DNA of 64,000 nt from Nitrospirota bacterium (GCA_021825295.1 JAKAHV010000013.1:1-64000), one strand, 5' to 3'; numbered from the stretch's first letter, positions 16,338 through 25,371 are shown. Numbers and translations: made by a program. The notes: generated by a model not told the origin, from the sequence alone.

Positions 16338-19300
16338 TTAATGCCCGTTGCGGCCCTGCGCCCTGTCCTTTGCCTGGTCCATGAAGGCCTCAAGCTGGAG
16401 CATCGTCGTGGCGGACTCGGTGCCCTCATACGGGATGCTTATCGCCGGGACCCCGAAATCCCTGCTTACGCCCCGCATGAGCGCGGTCACAATGGTGCCC
16501 GGCATGCACCCAAACGGCATGGCGTTCACTATCCCGGCCACCCCCTTTTCGGCCAGGTCCACGGCCTTGCCTATGCTGAGCACGGTCTCCCCCTCGAAAG
16601 AATCATGCACATACGGACGGGCCTTTTCAAGGATTTTCGCCGTCTCCGGCTCCGGCAGGCTTTTCAGCATCCCCCTGAAGGGGTTTTGGAACCTGTGCTC
16701 TATCCTCTTCTGGAAGAAAAGCTTCAGGGCGATCTGCATGAGCGAGCGCATGTCGCCTCCCGCGCGCGCCTTCCGCATGCCGGTCAGGTTCAGATAATAT
16801 ATCCACTCCTCCACCGGCGCCAGCCATACCTCCCCGCCCAGGGCCTCGATCTTCCGTACCAAATCCTCGTTGGAAAACCGGTTGGAGCGGACAAATATCT
16901 CGCCCACCACACCTACAAGCGGACGGCGGCCCGTGTCTTTTCGCGGCAGCGCGGCGAAATCCTCCTTCATCTGGAGGAGCACGCTTTCAAGCCTCCCGTT
17001 TGCCCCTCTAACCGCGTCTTCGATGCTGCGCAGGTAGCCGGCGTAGAGCCCATCCGCGGCCCCTTCCCTCCGCTCATAGGGCCTCGTCTCATGCAGGCAT
17101 TTTATCAGCAGCTCGATGGCCACAATCCCCTTCCAGGCCGTAAGAGCGAAGTCCCTGCCCATTATGCCCAGGTCCTCATATAAGCCCGCGTCCTGGTTCG
17201 GGGCGAAGATCGGCACCTGGGACAGCCCGATGGCCTCCAGCACCTGTTTGTGAAAGACGTTATACTGGCCGAACCGGCAGGGGCCCGTCCCGGAAGGCAT
17301 GAAGAAAGCCGATTCCCCGGGCCTGAAATCCCCGGAATAGACCTTCTTCAACATGTCGCCGGTAGTGACCATGTAGGGGTAGCATTCCTTACCGGAGACG
17401 AAGCGCGCGCCGTATTCGAGGGTCTTTGAGTCGGACGGGGGCAGCACTTCCGCCCGCGCCCCCGAGTGCTCCAGCGCGGCCTTTAGCGCAAAGGCGTGGT
17501 CCGACATCCTGGGCAGAAATATCGTCCTGCCCGCGTGCCTGCCTTTGCGCGGCGCATGGGGAGAAAGCCGGAACGCTTCCGCCGCAGGCTGAATGCGCCC
17601 GCGGGATTTTTCCCATCCCTCCACGCTGTCCAGAAAGGCCTCAAGCCGCGTCAGGGCCCCCGCGTCTGCGCTGTGTTCGTCTATCTCTATATGCAGGTAG
17701 GGCTTTTTGCCTTCCAGCTCCTGCTTGAGATATTTCAGGACGAAGGAGTCCGGCCCGCAGGAGAAATTGCCGAGGAAAACGGGGAAGAGATGCGGGTTTT
17801 CCCCCGCGAACCTCGCGGCCTTCAGGATCCTCTGCCCGCTTCGCCAGTACACTTGCGGCCAGCTTCCGGCTATCGACACTTCATCCAGCGGCAGAAAATC
17901 CATGGGGATGGAGGGCACCCCGAGCGCCGCGAGCTTCTCCGGTATCTCAAGGTTCATGCCGGGGTCAAACGCGTTATAACTCCTGCCCATGACAACGACC
18001 GTTTTTTGGGTGAGCGCGGACAGCGCCTGCCGTCCCGCCTCGGCAAGCGCCCGCTCGAAGCCGGCCTGCGCCTCCTGCGCCTCATTAAACGCCTTCCTCA
18101 AGACGCCGCCCTTGATGCCGAAGCGCCGCCCGATTGCCTCCTTAAGCGTGCGGAACAAGTGGTCCCGCCCGCGGCTGAAATCAAGCGGAGGGCTTATGAG
18201 TTTCTGCCTGAGGCCCTCTATCGCCGTCGCGGCCACATAGGGTATCGTCTGGGTCTCCGGGCATGCCTGCCCGCTTGAAAATTCCTCTCCCCGATGGTTC
18301 ATGTTTATGAAGCTAGGGATGAATATGGCGTCGAATCCCTTGCGGGAAAGGTACCTGATATGCCCGTGCGCCACTTTCACCGGGAAGCACCCCTCCGAAA
18401 GCACGCTCTCAAGCCCAAGATTGATTATCTCCCGGTTCGTCTTCGGGGAGACCTCCACGTTGAAGCCGCACTCCCGGAAGAAAACGCTCCAGAAGGGGAG
18501 CTGGTCCTCGAAATAAAAGATATAGGGCAGCCCGATCGAGGGCCTGCCGGGCGAAGGGGAATGCTCCAGGTGTGGCTTCCACAAAAGCTCCTCACGCAGC
18601 TTGAAGAGATTTTGATTTTGCAGCCCATGCCCCTCCGCCTTTTTCCGCCTTATGTCATACTTTTCGCACCTTCCGCCGTAATAGAGGTGGTCATCCTCGC
18701 CCTCTATCTTCACCCTGTTTATCTCGCAGACGTTCGGGCAACCCTTGCACTGGAAGGAGGAGATGCGGTAGCTTCTCTCCGACAGTTCAAAACCCTTGAA
18801 CCGCGTCTTCGTGTTTTGCGCGGCGCTTCTTTGCGAAAACTCCTTTTTGGCAATCAGCGCCATGCCGATTGCCCCGGTGACGTCATGGTGCGGAGGCACC
18901 ACAATCTCCTGTCCCAGGTATTTCTCGAAGGCGGCGACGACCGCCTTGTTGAAGGCCACACCCCCCTGGAAGAGGACTTTTTTGCCGATGGGTTTCGCCG
19001 CGACCACGCGGTTTATATAGTTCTGGACGATGGAGTAGGCAAGCCCGGCCAGCAGGTCGTCTTTTTGCGCCCCGCGGCCCAGGTTCGCCATGAGGGAGTT
19101 TTCCATGAAGACGGTGCAGCGCTCGCCCAGCTTGAGTGGGTTTTGGGATTTGAAGGCGCACTCCGCGTACTCGCCCTTTACGGAGATGCTCAGTTTCTCG
19201 GCCTGCTCCTCCAGGAACGAGCCCGTCCCCGCGGCACAAGCCTTGTTCATCTCGAAATCCACGATCACGCCGTCCCGGAGGCTTATGTATTTCGAGTCCT

Positions 19301-20618
19301 GCCCGCCTATCTCGAAGATGGTGTCCACCTCCGGCACGATAAAGGCGGCTGCGGTGGCCTGGGCGGTGATCTCGTTTTTCACGACATCGGCCCCCACGTA
19401 GTCGGCTATCATGTACCGGCCGGAGCCGGTCGTGCCCACCCCCGCTATGAAGATGCCCCCGCCTATCCCGGAGTCTATTCCCCTAAACCCCTCGCGCACC
19501 GCCTCTATGGGCCTGCCCGCCGTCATGAGATACCTCTTGGCAAGGACACGTCCGGAATCGTCGATGACGGCCAGGTTGGTGCTTATGGAGCCGACATCTA
19601 TGCCAAGCCATGCGCGGATTTTCTCCCCCTTCAAGGTGGAGGGTTTCACTGAATGGTCCGCATCGGGGGAGGGAGATGAGGATGTGGCCAGATGACGGCC
19701 TGCGAAACCGTCGCCCTCGAAGATGAGGGGGCGGTGGCCGGCCGCCTCTTTTTTCTCCTTTTTTATGAAATCCCGGAGTTTTTCCAGATTCAGCCTCCGG
19801 GGGCTTTGTTTCTCTTCCAGCGCCTTAAGCGCCGCTCCCCACGCCCCCATCAGGGCAAAATCCTCCGGCACGAACAGATTCTCTATTTCCAGCACCTCCC
19901 TGAAAGCCCTCACCATCCCCTGATTGGCCGCGACCCCTCCCTGGAACGATACCGGCCCCCGGAGCGTCCTGCCCCTCATTATGGAGCCCTTGAAATTTCT
20001 GGCCACGGCAAAGCAGAGGCCCGCCACTATGTCCTCCACGGGAGTCGCTATCTGCTGCAGGTGGATCATGTCCGATTTGGCGAAGACGCTGCACCTGCCG
20101 GCGATCCGCGGGGGCCTTTCACTCTTCAGGGCAAGGCTTGAAAATTCCTCTATCGTAAGGTTTAACCTCTCGGCCTGCTGGTCCAGGAAGGAGCCCGTCC
20201 CGGCCGCGCATACGGAGTTCATCGAAAAATCCGCGATGCCGCCTTTTTTGTCCCCTCCGCCGGTATTGTCGAGCCCGCCGGTATTACCAAGTACAATGAG
20301 TTTCGAGTCCTCGCCGCCAAGCTCTATGATGCTTTTGGCGTGCGGGTAAAATTTCAGCGTGGATACGGCCTGGGAGACGACTTCATTTAGGGGATCAAGC
20401 CCGAGTATTTTGGCGATGAGCCTTCCCACCCCGCCCGTTATCCTTAATAATGTATCATCGCCGGCCTCCTCAAGCCCGGCCCAACGCATAAGCTCCAGGG
20501 CGGCCTCAAGCGGCCTGCCCCTGTGTTTTTCGTAACGCGCCTTGAGCTTTGCGCCTTTTTCGTCCAGGACTACCAGTTTGACGCTTACAGACCCCGCGTC
20601 CAGACCCGCGTAAAACAT
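16338..20618 (-). CDS. Giant acyl-CoA dehydratase activase-related protein (two ASKHA domains + DUF2229 + HgdB-like region)
   Basis: A 1426-residue cytoplasmic protein. Domain 1 (about 1-280) and domain 2 (about 340-600) are BadF/BadG/BcrA-type ATPases. Each has a DxGS loop (GLDAGSVSVKL; GIDVGSISTNL), an Asp-Ser motif (GGEDSK; GGQDSK) and Cys-containing CAAGTGSF plus a second Cys (GRCSVF; ERCTVF). The last two match the [4Fe-4S] ligands known in 2-hydroxyglutaryl-CoA dehydratase activases. A DUF2229 region follows (SEGCFPVKVAHGHIRYL), then an HgdB-like C-terminus (SGKECYPYMVTTGD, GTGPCRFGQYNVF). Such fused proteins are common in anaerobes; the reductive target is unknown. No separate dehydratase or benzoyl-CoA reductase subunits are adjacent. 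GGAG precedes ATG 20618. Confidence 0.85.
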   Translation of the reverse strand: MFYAGLDAGSVSVKLVVLDEKGAKLKARYEKHRGRPLEAALELMRWAGLEEAGDDTLLRITGGVGRLIAKILGLDPLNEVVSQAVSTLKFYPHAKSIIELGGEDSKLIVLGNTGGLDNTGGGDKKGGIADFSMNSVCAAGTGSFLDQQAERLNLTIEEFSSLALKSERPPRIAGRCSVFAKSDMIHLQQIATPVEDIVAGLCFAVARNFKGSIMRGRTLRGPVSFQGGVAANQGMVRAFREVLEIENLFVPEDFALMGAWGAALKALEEKQSPRRLNLEKLRDFIKKEKKEAAGHRPLIFEGDGFAGRHLATSSSPSPDADHSVKPSTLKGEKIRAWLGIDVGSISTNLAVIDDSGRVLAKRYLMTAGRPIEAVREGFRGIDSGIGGGIFIAGVGTTGSGRYMIADYVGADVVKNEITAQATAAAFIVPEVDTIFEIGGQDSKYISLRDGVIVDFEMNKACAAGTGSFLEEQAEKLSISVKGEYAECAFKSQNPLKLGERCTVFMENSLMANLGRGAQKDDLLAGLAYSIVQNYINRVVAAKPIGKKVLFQGGVAFNKAVVAAFEKYLGQEIVVPPHHDVTGAIGMALIAKKEFSQRSAAQNTKTRFKGFELSERSYRISSFQCKGCPNVCEINRVKIEGEDDHLYYGGRCEKYDIRRKKAEGHGLQNQNLFKLREELLWKPHLEHSPSPGRPSIGLPYIFYFEDQLPFWSVFFRECGFNVEVSPKTNREIINLGLESVLSEGCFPVKVAHGHIRYLSRKGFDAIFIPSFINMNHRGEEFSSGQACPETQTIPYVAATAIEGLRQKLISPPLDFSRGRDHLFRTLKEAIGRRFGIKGGVLRKAFNEAQEAQAGFERALAEAGRQALSALTQKTVVVMGRSYNAFDPGMNLEIPEKLAALGVPSIPMDFLPLDEVSIAGSWPQVYWRSGQRILKAARFAGENPHLFPVFLGNFSCGPDSFVLKYLKQELEGKKPYLHIEIDEHSADAGALTRLEAFLDSVEGWEKSRGRIQPAAEAFRLSPHAPRKGRHAGRTIFLPRMSDHAFALKAALEHSGARAEVLPPSDSKTLEYGARFVSGKECYPYMVTTGDMLKKVYSGDFRPGESAFFMPSGTGPCRFGQYNVFHKQVLEAIGLSQVPIFAPNQDAGLYEDLGIMGRDFALTAWKGIVAIELLIKCLHETRPYERREGAADGLYAGYLRSIEDAVRGANGRLESVLLQMKEDFAALPRKDTGRRPLVGVVGEIFVRSNRFSNEDLVRKIEALGGEVWLAPVEEWIYYLNLTGMRKARAGGDMRSLMQIALKLFFQKRIEHRFQNPFRGMLKSLPEPETAKILEKARPYVHDSFEGETVLSIGKAVDLAEKGVAGIVNAMPFGCMPGTIVTALMRGVSRDFGVPAISIPYEGTESATTMLQLEAFMDQAKDRAQGRNGH

Positions 20619-21165
20619 GGCGCTCCGAAAAAACCTCCCTTTTTGCCCGCTTCACCCCGAAAAGACCTGGCAGGAAATTTAAATTCCCCTGGCCCCTTCC
20701 AAGCGGCGTTTTTTGCCATCCGTTTTCAGGAAAAACAATAGCTTTATAGAAAAAAGAATACCAGAATAGCCGGTTTATAACCACCCTTTCCCCTTCTGGC
20801 TCCCATAAACCGGATAATGTCCGGCTTCTTTAGGCTTGTGGAAATCGTTTTGTGAATGCAAACCGGGCAGAAGGCGGATGGGAGCACGGCCGGCATCATT
20901 CCTGCGAAGTGCGGCCGGCGGTCCGCTGCACGCCCAATGTGGGCCGCACACTCCACCCCGGCATTTACGCGGGTCCAAGGCAAGGCACATTAAAGCGCGG
21001 ACCAAGGCCCGCGTGGGCGGGCTTCCGCGTCGGCCCCCAGGGGCGTTTCGCTCGCCGCCAACCGCACTTCGCCCATGCCCCCCCCGAGCGCTTGCTCATA
21101 CCGGGGTTTGTTTGGAGCCTGCCCATGCAAATCGAACCGGGACGCTGCCGGAAATTGCCCCCAAG
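20619..21165. other. Long GC-rich spacer upstream of the pilin genes
   Basis: No supported gene. The overlapping open frames here are compositional. The stretch contains GTGCGGCC (20910 region) paired with GGCCGCAC about 25 nt on, CCGGATAATGTCCGG near 20812, and other imperfect palindromes, but no clear match to repeat families R1 or R2. It separates the activase gene from the pilin control region. Confidence 0.5.
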
Positions 21166-21218
21166 TGACGTTATCAGTCCCAATTCCTGACGTTTTTTGT
21201 CAAGTCCCCAAAATGACA
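21166..21218 (+). promoter_or_regulatory. Candidate enhancer-binding sites for the pilin promoter
   Basis: Two direct copies of TGACGTT (21166 and 21188) lie 22 bp, about two helical turns, apart. A dyad TGTCA-N11-TGACA follows at 21198-21218. The dyad ends 35 bp before the sigma-54 -24 box. TGTC-containing sites are what PilR-type activators use in other bacteria; assignment to PilR is inference. Confidence 0.4.
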
Positions 21219-21253
21219 TCCGGATAACCCATTGTAAATTCGATATTTTTTTC

Positions 21254-21270
21254 TGGCACGAACCCTGCTT
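21254..21270 (+). promoter_or_regulatory. Sigma-54 promoter of the pilin gene
   Basis: TGGCACG (21254-21260), then AACC, then CTGCTT (21265-21270) matches the -24/-12 consensus TGGCACG-N4-TTGCW, with GG and GC spaced correctly. It is 138 nt before ATG 21408. Major pilin genes are commonly sigma-54/PilR controlled, which supports the call. Confidence 0.75.
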
Positions 21271-21407
21271 TAAGAGAAGACAGGATTGAAAGACTAAAGA
21301 TTTAAAAGGAGGTGGATAGAAAGGAGATTTTCTGGCGGGGATTTTAAAGACAGGATTTTTCAAGCACCGGTAAAAATAAAAAAGAAAAAAGACACCAAGG
21401 AGGAGAT

Positions 21408-21899
21408 ATGTTGAAGGAGATGTTCAAGGCGATGAGCCGCAGGAAGAAGGACAACAAGGGTTTCACGCTTATCGAGTTGCTGGTCGTCATAGCCATCCTG
21501 GGCATCCTGGCCGCAATAGCCATACCTGCATATATGGGGTACCAGAAAAACGCCAAGGCGCGCGCGGCCTATGAGAACTGGGACGCGGCCGTGAGATACG
21601 TAAAGGCCGAGATGTCGAAGTATTCCTATGATGCGGCTGATGTGACAACGGTCGCCGCGGTCTCGATGAACGGGGGCAACCCGGCCCTGAAGCACGACCC
21701 CTGGGATTCCACCAAGGATGCCTTTGCTGCAGACGCTGGGGCAAACCCGCCTGTCGGACAGGTTAATATCGCTGACGGCAACGCTGGAAATATTAAAACC
21801 GACTGCTCCGGTACCGGGACCACGGCTGTGACTATCTCAGTGATTACGGACAATGGCGCCACCGCAGTAAGCACGTCATTTAAGTGCGGTGGACTGTAG
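21408..21899 (+). CDS. pilA: Type IV pilin, PilA-like (first copy)
   Basis: Structural pilin exported through the inner membrane and assembled into a type IV pilus. The 163-residue precursor has an 18-residue basic leader ending in KG, cleaved before FTLIELLVVIAILGILA; Glu5 of the mature protein is present. The globular part carries YMGYQKNAKARAAYENWDAA and two C-terminal cysteines (KTDCSG, SFKCGG) that could form a disulfide. Strong Shine-Dalgarno AAGGAGGAG. Preceded by a sigma-54 promoter and followed at once by a strong terminator, so it is probably transcribed alone at high level. Confidence 0.92.
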   Translation: MLKEMFKAMSRRKKDNKGFTLIELLVVIAILGILAAIAIPAYMGYQKNAKARAAYENWDAAVRYVKAEMSKYSYDAADVTTVAAVSMNGGNPALKHDPWDSTKDAFAADAGANPPVGQVNIADGNAGNIKTDCSGTGTTAVTISVITDNGATAVSTSFKCGGL

Positions 21900-21911
21900 G
21901 ATTCGGATGGG

Positions 21912-21943
21912 AAAGGGCGCGGCTTTTTCCGCGCCCTTTTTAT
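21912..21943 (+). terminator. Rho-independent terminator after pilA copy 1
   Basis: AAAGGGCGCGG (21912-21922) and CCGCGCCCTTT (21929-21939) form a perfect stem with a CTTTTT loop; with the following T it gives a U-run. It separates the two pilin copies transcriptionally. Confidence 0.88.
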
Positions 21944-21972
21944 TAACAATACTCATCGAATATCATGGAATT

Positions 21973-22440
21973 ATGAAAGCTTCCTCAAAAAATAAAGGCT
22001 TCACCCTGATAGAGCTGCTTGTGGTGATCGCCATCCTGGGAATACTTGCCGCAATCGCCATTCCGGCCTACATGGGCTATCAGGCCAACGCCAAGAAACG
22101 CGCAGCCTATAACAACTGGGACGCAGCCGTGAGGTACGTAAAGGCGGAGATGTCCAAATATAGTTACGACCAGGCCGAAGTGACAACCGCCGCCGTGGTT
22201 TCGATGAACGGGGGCACTCCGGCCCTGAAGCACGACCCATGGGACACAACCAAAGACGCATTCGGGACCGGCGTTCTGGCGGACGCCCAGGTCAACGCCG
22301 GGGAAGTCATGATAGATAACCCCGATATCAGCGCCGACTGCCAGAATAACGGCCAGACGGCAGTAAATATCACAGTGGCCACAGACGCCGGGAATGCAAA
22401 CAGCGTATTGACCGCGACCCTTGCCTGCTCAAGCTTATGA
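21973..22440 (+). CDS. Type IV pilin, second copy
   Basis: A 155-residue prepilin with a short 9-residue leader (MKASSKNKG) before FTLIELLVVIAILGILA. It is a close paralogue of the first pilin: YMGYQ-x-NAK, NWDAAVRYVKAEMSKYSYD, VSMNGG-x-PALKHDPWD and TKDAF are shared almost unchanged. The C-terminal third has diverged. Cysteines SADCQNN and ATLACSS are at equivalent places. ATG 21973 was chosen for the leader; no good Shine-Dalgarno precedes it, but TATCAT sits 6 nt upstream, so a weak leaderless promoter is possible. It lies behind the copy 1 terminator. Confidence 0.88.
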   Translation: MKASSKNKGFTLIELLVVIAILGILAAIAIPAYMGYQANAKKRAAYNNWDAAVRYVKAEMSKYSYDQAEVTTAAVVSMNGGTPALKHDPWDTTKDAFGTGVLADAQVNAGEVMIDNPDISADCQNNGQTAVNITVATDAGNANSVLTATLACSSL

Positions 22441-22490
22441 GGGGGAGGAAAGTTTCTTTTAACCACATTTATCGATTAAGATAAACCGCT

Positions 22491-22958
22491 ATGAAAATTA
22501 CCGCCAAAAACAAGGGCTTCACCTTAATAGAGATGATCGTGACGGTAGCCATCCTTGGCATTCTGGCCGCAATCGCCATCCCCGCCTATAATGGGTATAA
22601 GGTGGGCGCGGCCAGGCAGGAGGCCGTAACCAACCTGCAGGGGCTTTCACTTTGCCTGCAGCAGTATTACGCGGAAAACAACCAGTACACCCCTGCTGCG
22701 GGCCAGGCTTATAACTGGATACCGAACCCTCCGGGGCCGGCCACCAACGATTTCTCGGGCTGGCTTGCCTGCTTCAACCCGCAGGCCGCCGCGGGCTCAC
22801 AAAACAACTACAAATACACTGTCACGACACCAAACCCAACCCCAAATCCCCCGACCTTCACCGCCACAGCCACACCCGTAAGCGGCCCGATCATTAACGA
22901 CGGGGCCCTTACAATAGACCAGGCCGGGGATAAAACTCCGCCGAACAAGTGGCCGTAG
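22491..22958 (+). CDS. PilE-like minor pilin or pseudopilin
   Basis: A 155-residue prepilin: leader MKITAKNKG, then FTLIEMIVTVAILGILAAIA. After the N-terminal helix it differs from the two upstream pilins. It has ARQEAVTNLQGLSLCLQQYY, AENNQYTP and WLACFNPQ, with a C-terminus TIDQAGDKTPPNKWP, which resembles the PilE/ComP-type minor-pilin pattern (YY-x-NN-x-YT; G-x-KTP ending in W). Likely a pilus-priming or adhesive minor pilin. It overlaps the start of the DUF2723 gene by 10 nt, indicating co-translation. Confidence 0.82.
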   Translation: MKITAKNKGFTLIEMIVTVAILGILAAIAIPAYNGYKVGAARQEAVTNLQGLSLCLQQYYAENNQYTPAAGQAYNWIPNPPGPATNDFSGWLACFNPQAAAGSQNNYKYTVTTPNPTPNPPTFTATATPVSGPIINDGALTIDQAGDKTPPNKWP

Positions 22959-24988
22959 CCGGGGCCCTTATTGTCTTTGCCGTGCTGCTCTTCGGCCAGG
23001 CCCCCGTCATATACGTGGCCGACAGCCCGCTTTTCAGCACGGCAAGCTTTTACTTAAGCTCCGCCCAGCCGCCGGGCTATCCTCTCTTCATCACCCTGGG
23101 GAAGCTCTTCACTTTCCTGCCCGCCGGTCCGGTCGCCTTCCGGGTGGGGCTGCTTAGCGCCGCCAGTGCCAGCCTGGCATGGGTAATGCTGTTTAAGTTG
23201 ATTAAACGCCTGACCGGAAACGGCGCCCTGGCCTTTTCCTTCGCCTTTCTGCCGGTGTTCCTGCCGCTGGTATATCAGCAGTCGGTGGAGCAGAAAGGGG
23301 TCTATGCGCTGAATTCCTTTTTCGGCCTCCTCATCCTCTACCTTGGCGTGAGGGCCTGGGAGGAAGACGACGCCCGGCTCCTCTACGTAATCGCCTTTCT
23401 CTTCGGTCTTGGCTCCGGCAACCACCACACCCTTGCGCTCTTTCTCCTGCCCGCGCTTGTCCCCTTCTGGGCCGTGGCGGCCAGGAAAAAGAGATGGGGG
23501 GCAATGCTCTGGAGCGGCCTGTTTTTCGCCGGGGGCTTCCTCATCTACCTGCACCTCTATCTGCGGAGCCTCGTCCTGCCCCAAAAGGGTTTTATCTACA
23601 GCATCGCTACGGACCCGAGCAGTTTTTTATACGTTTTTTTCAGAAAGGTTTACCGGGTAGGCACCCTCGGTTCGCTAAAAAGCCTGGGGGTAGCCCCTGC
23701 GGCTTCGTATTTCAGCGGGGTGGAAAACGTAATCAGGTACGTCATCGCCTCCCAGTACGGCCTGGTGATGACGGGGATTTTCTTCCTCTCGCTCATTTTG
23801 CTTGCTTTCTCGCGGGAGAAAAAGATATTGAAGGCATACATGCTTCTGGCTGTCTCCCCATGGCTTGTGCTGCTGCCGGAGATGGCGTTTCCCGGCGCAC
23901 CTGGTGAAGCCGCCATCCAGATAGTGCGGCCGTATTTTCTGCCGGTACTTTTCCTGGCCGCGCTTGTGATGGCCCTGGCCGCAAACAGGCTCTGGCTTTT
24001 CCTGAAGGGGAAAAATTTAAGGACGCTGAAGGCTGCCCAGGTCTTACTCCTCATCCCGCTTATTTACCTGCCTGGGACGCTTAAACACTCGTTGAGCAAC
24101 AGCTTCATAGCATACGACTTCGCAAGGGACACATTAAGCGTACTGCCCGCGGGCAGCGTCCTTCTGCTCTACGGAGACAACCCCACGTTTGAGAATTACT
24201 ATATCCAGTGGGTCGAGAGATACAGGGAGGACGTCGTTGCGTTCTCAAAGATGCCCGACCGGGAGGCTTACTCGATAACAGGCAGGTCCGACTATCTTTT
24301 GAACAAGAACCTGTTCAGGGACTATTTTAACTCAACCGGCGGGGATGACCTGGAAACGAACTTCACAAAGCTTGATGCGCTCTCCAGCGAGGGCAGGTTT
24401 TTTATGATCCATCCCAATGCAATGACGCTGACATTAAAGACAAGGTACAAATACGACTTTTTGGCCCCTCTTGACTATATGCTTTTAGAGAAAGGGGCGC
24501 CAGAGGGGCCTGCAAATGAATTTCTCCTTGAAAACTATCCCAAGCTGAACTATGAGCGCGTGGAGACGGAATATTCCAGGGACAGCCTGGCGGGGGAGAT
24601 TAAAAACCTCTACGGGTTTTCATTGATTTCAGCGGCCACGGCAAGCAAGGACTCGCGTGCGAAGGACCGTCTTCTCGGCGCGGCGCTGAAACTCGTGAAC
24701 CCGGAAAATTTCCTCCCCTATTATACCGTCCCGATGGTTGAAAGGGGAGAGACGGCAGAGGCCCTCGATTTCCTGCGCCGGATGGAGGGCAGTCTGCCCG
24801 GCACGAAGATGGCCGCCATGGCCAATGTCATGGAGTATATCGTGCTGGCGGAAAACGGGGGGCCTGCCGCGGCGGCAAAATACGAGTACCTTAAGGAGCG
24901 CGGCCTTCTGGTCTACCTGCCCGATATAAGCGCGGTATGCCGCCAGATGGGTTTTCAGGTGCGAACTGGGAAGGCAGCTTCAGGGTAG
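22949..24988 (+). CDS. DUF2723-type polytopic membrane protein, candidate glycosyltransferase
   Basis: A 679-residue protein. About ten to twelve hydrophobic segments occupy the N-terminal 400 residues; a soluble helical C-terminal domain follows. The N-terminal loop VADSPLFSTASFYLSSAQPPGYPLF matches the DUF2723/TMEM260 pattern of a conserved acidic residue and PPGYPL, which are related to GT-C lipid-linked-sugar transferases. Start is GTG 22949 inside the end of the pilin-like gene. Genetic coupling to a pilin suggests pilin O-glycosylation, but this is inference. The TAG stop (24986-24988) is formed by the first bases of repeat R2. Confidence 0.75.
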   Translation: MAVAGALIVFAVLLFGQAPVIYVADSPLFSTASFYLSSAQPPGYPLFITLGKLFTFLPAGPVAFRVGLLSAASASLAWVMLFKLIKRLTGNGALAFSFAFLPVFLPLVYQQSVEQKGVYALNSFFGLLILYLGVRAWEEDDARLLYVIAFLFGLGSGNHHTLALFLLPALVPFWAVAARKKRWGAMLWSGLFFAGGFLIYLHLYLRSLVLPQKGFIYSIATDPSSFLYVFFRKVYRVGTLGSLKSLGVAPAASYFSGVENVIRYVIASQYGLVMTGIFFLSLILLAFSREKKILKAYMLLAVSPWLVLLPEMAFPGAPGEAAIQIVRPYFLPVLFLAALVMALAANRLWLFLKGKNLRTLKAAQVLLLIPLIYLPGTLKHSLSNSFIAYDFARDTLSVLPAGSVLLLYGDNPTFENYYIQWVERYREDVVAFSKMPDREAYSITGRSDYLLNKNLFRDYFNSTGGDDLETNFTKLDALSSEGRFFMIHPNAMTLTLKTRYKYDFLAPLDYMLLEKGAPEGPANEFLLENYPKLNYERVETEYSRDSLAGEIKNLYGFSLISAATASKDSRAKDRLLGAALKLVNPENFLPYYTVPMVERGETAEALDFLRRMEGSLPGTKMAAMANVMEYIVLAENGGPAAAAKYEYLKERGLLVYLPDISAVCRQMGFQVRTGKAASG

Positions 24989-25371
24989 AACCTGTCTAAA
25001 AATTGAGGCTATTCCGGCTTTTGCGTGGGTGATTATGTCATATTCCCGGCTTGTTATGCCTGTTGGCTGGCCCTTTCACTCGGAGCCGCGGTTCCGGGCG
25101 TAAGCAACATTTTGTTGCGAGTGTCTTCAGGGCGAAGCGCCGGGCGGTCAGCAGGATGCAGCACGTTGTATCCGTCCGCTTCATCCCTCTTTCAAGGACC
25201 AGCCAACAGCCCCCGATATGCGGCGATTTACTCACAGGAATCTGAAGAGCCAAAATTGATTTTGAAGAGAAAGAGAGAGGAAACCGTGGCAGATAAGGAA
25301 GAAAAGGGAAATCGCCCGGAGGCGCAGTCCCGTCATGGCGGGACTGCCAGAAGCGATTTTGAGATAGGTTC
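24988..25371. repeat. 384-bp composite element bounded by R2 inverted repeats
   Basis: The left end GAACCTGTCTAAAAATTG (24988-25005) and right end (25354-25371, reverse complement GAACCTATCTCAAAATCG) match at 15 of 18 positions. Inside are the 71-bp block shared with 2193-2263, a complete R1 copy (25061-25208) and a hairpin GCAGTCCCG / CGGGACTGC (25325-25348). No transposase is encoded, so this is a non-autonomous, MITE-like arrangement. The frame open at 25025-25387 inside it is not considered a gene. Confidence 0.6.
25061..25208 (+). repeat. Dispersed structured repeat R1, copy E
   Basis: Ends TGTTGGCTGG (25061-25070) and CCAGCCAACA (25199-25208) are perfect complements. The central hairpin is GCAACA / TGTTGC (25104-25109 / 25113-25118), where other copies have CCCGCC / GGCGGG. 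The conserved blocks GCGGTTCCGGGCGTAA and ATCCGTCCGC are retained. Confidence 0.7.

Noticed and set aside
18294-19652. 452-residue frame antisense to the activase
   Set aside because: Shadow of a protein with intact catalytic motifs on the minus strand.
20836-21190. Overlapping 110-residue open frames upstream of pilA
   Set aside because: No homology, no ribosome site, Pro/Arg/Gly-rich compositional frames in a spacer.
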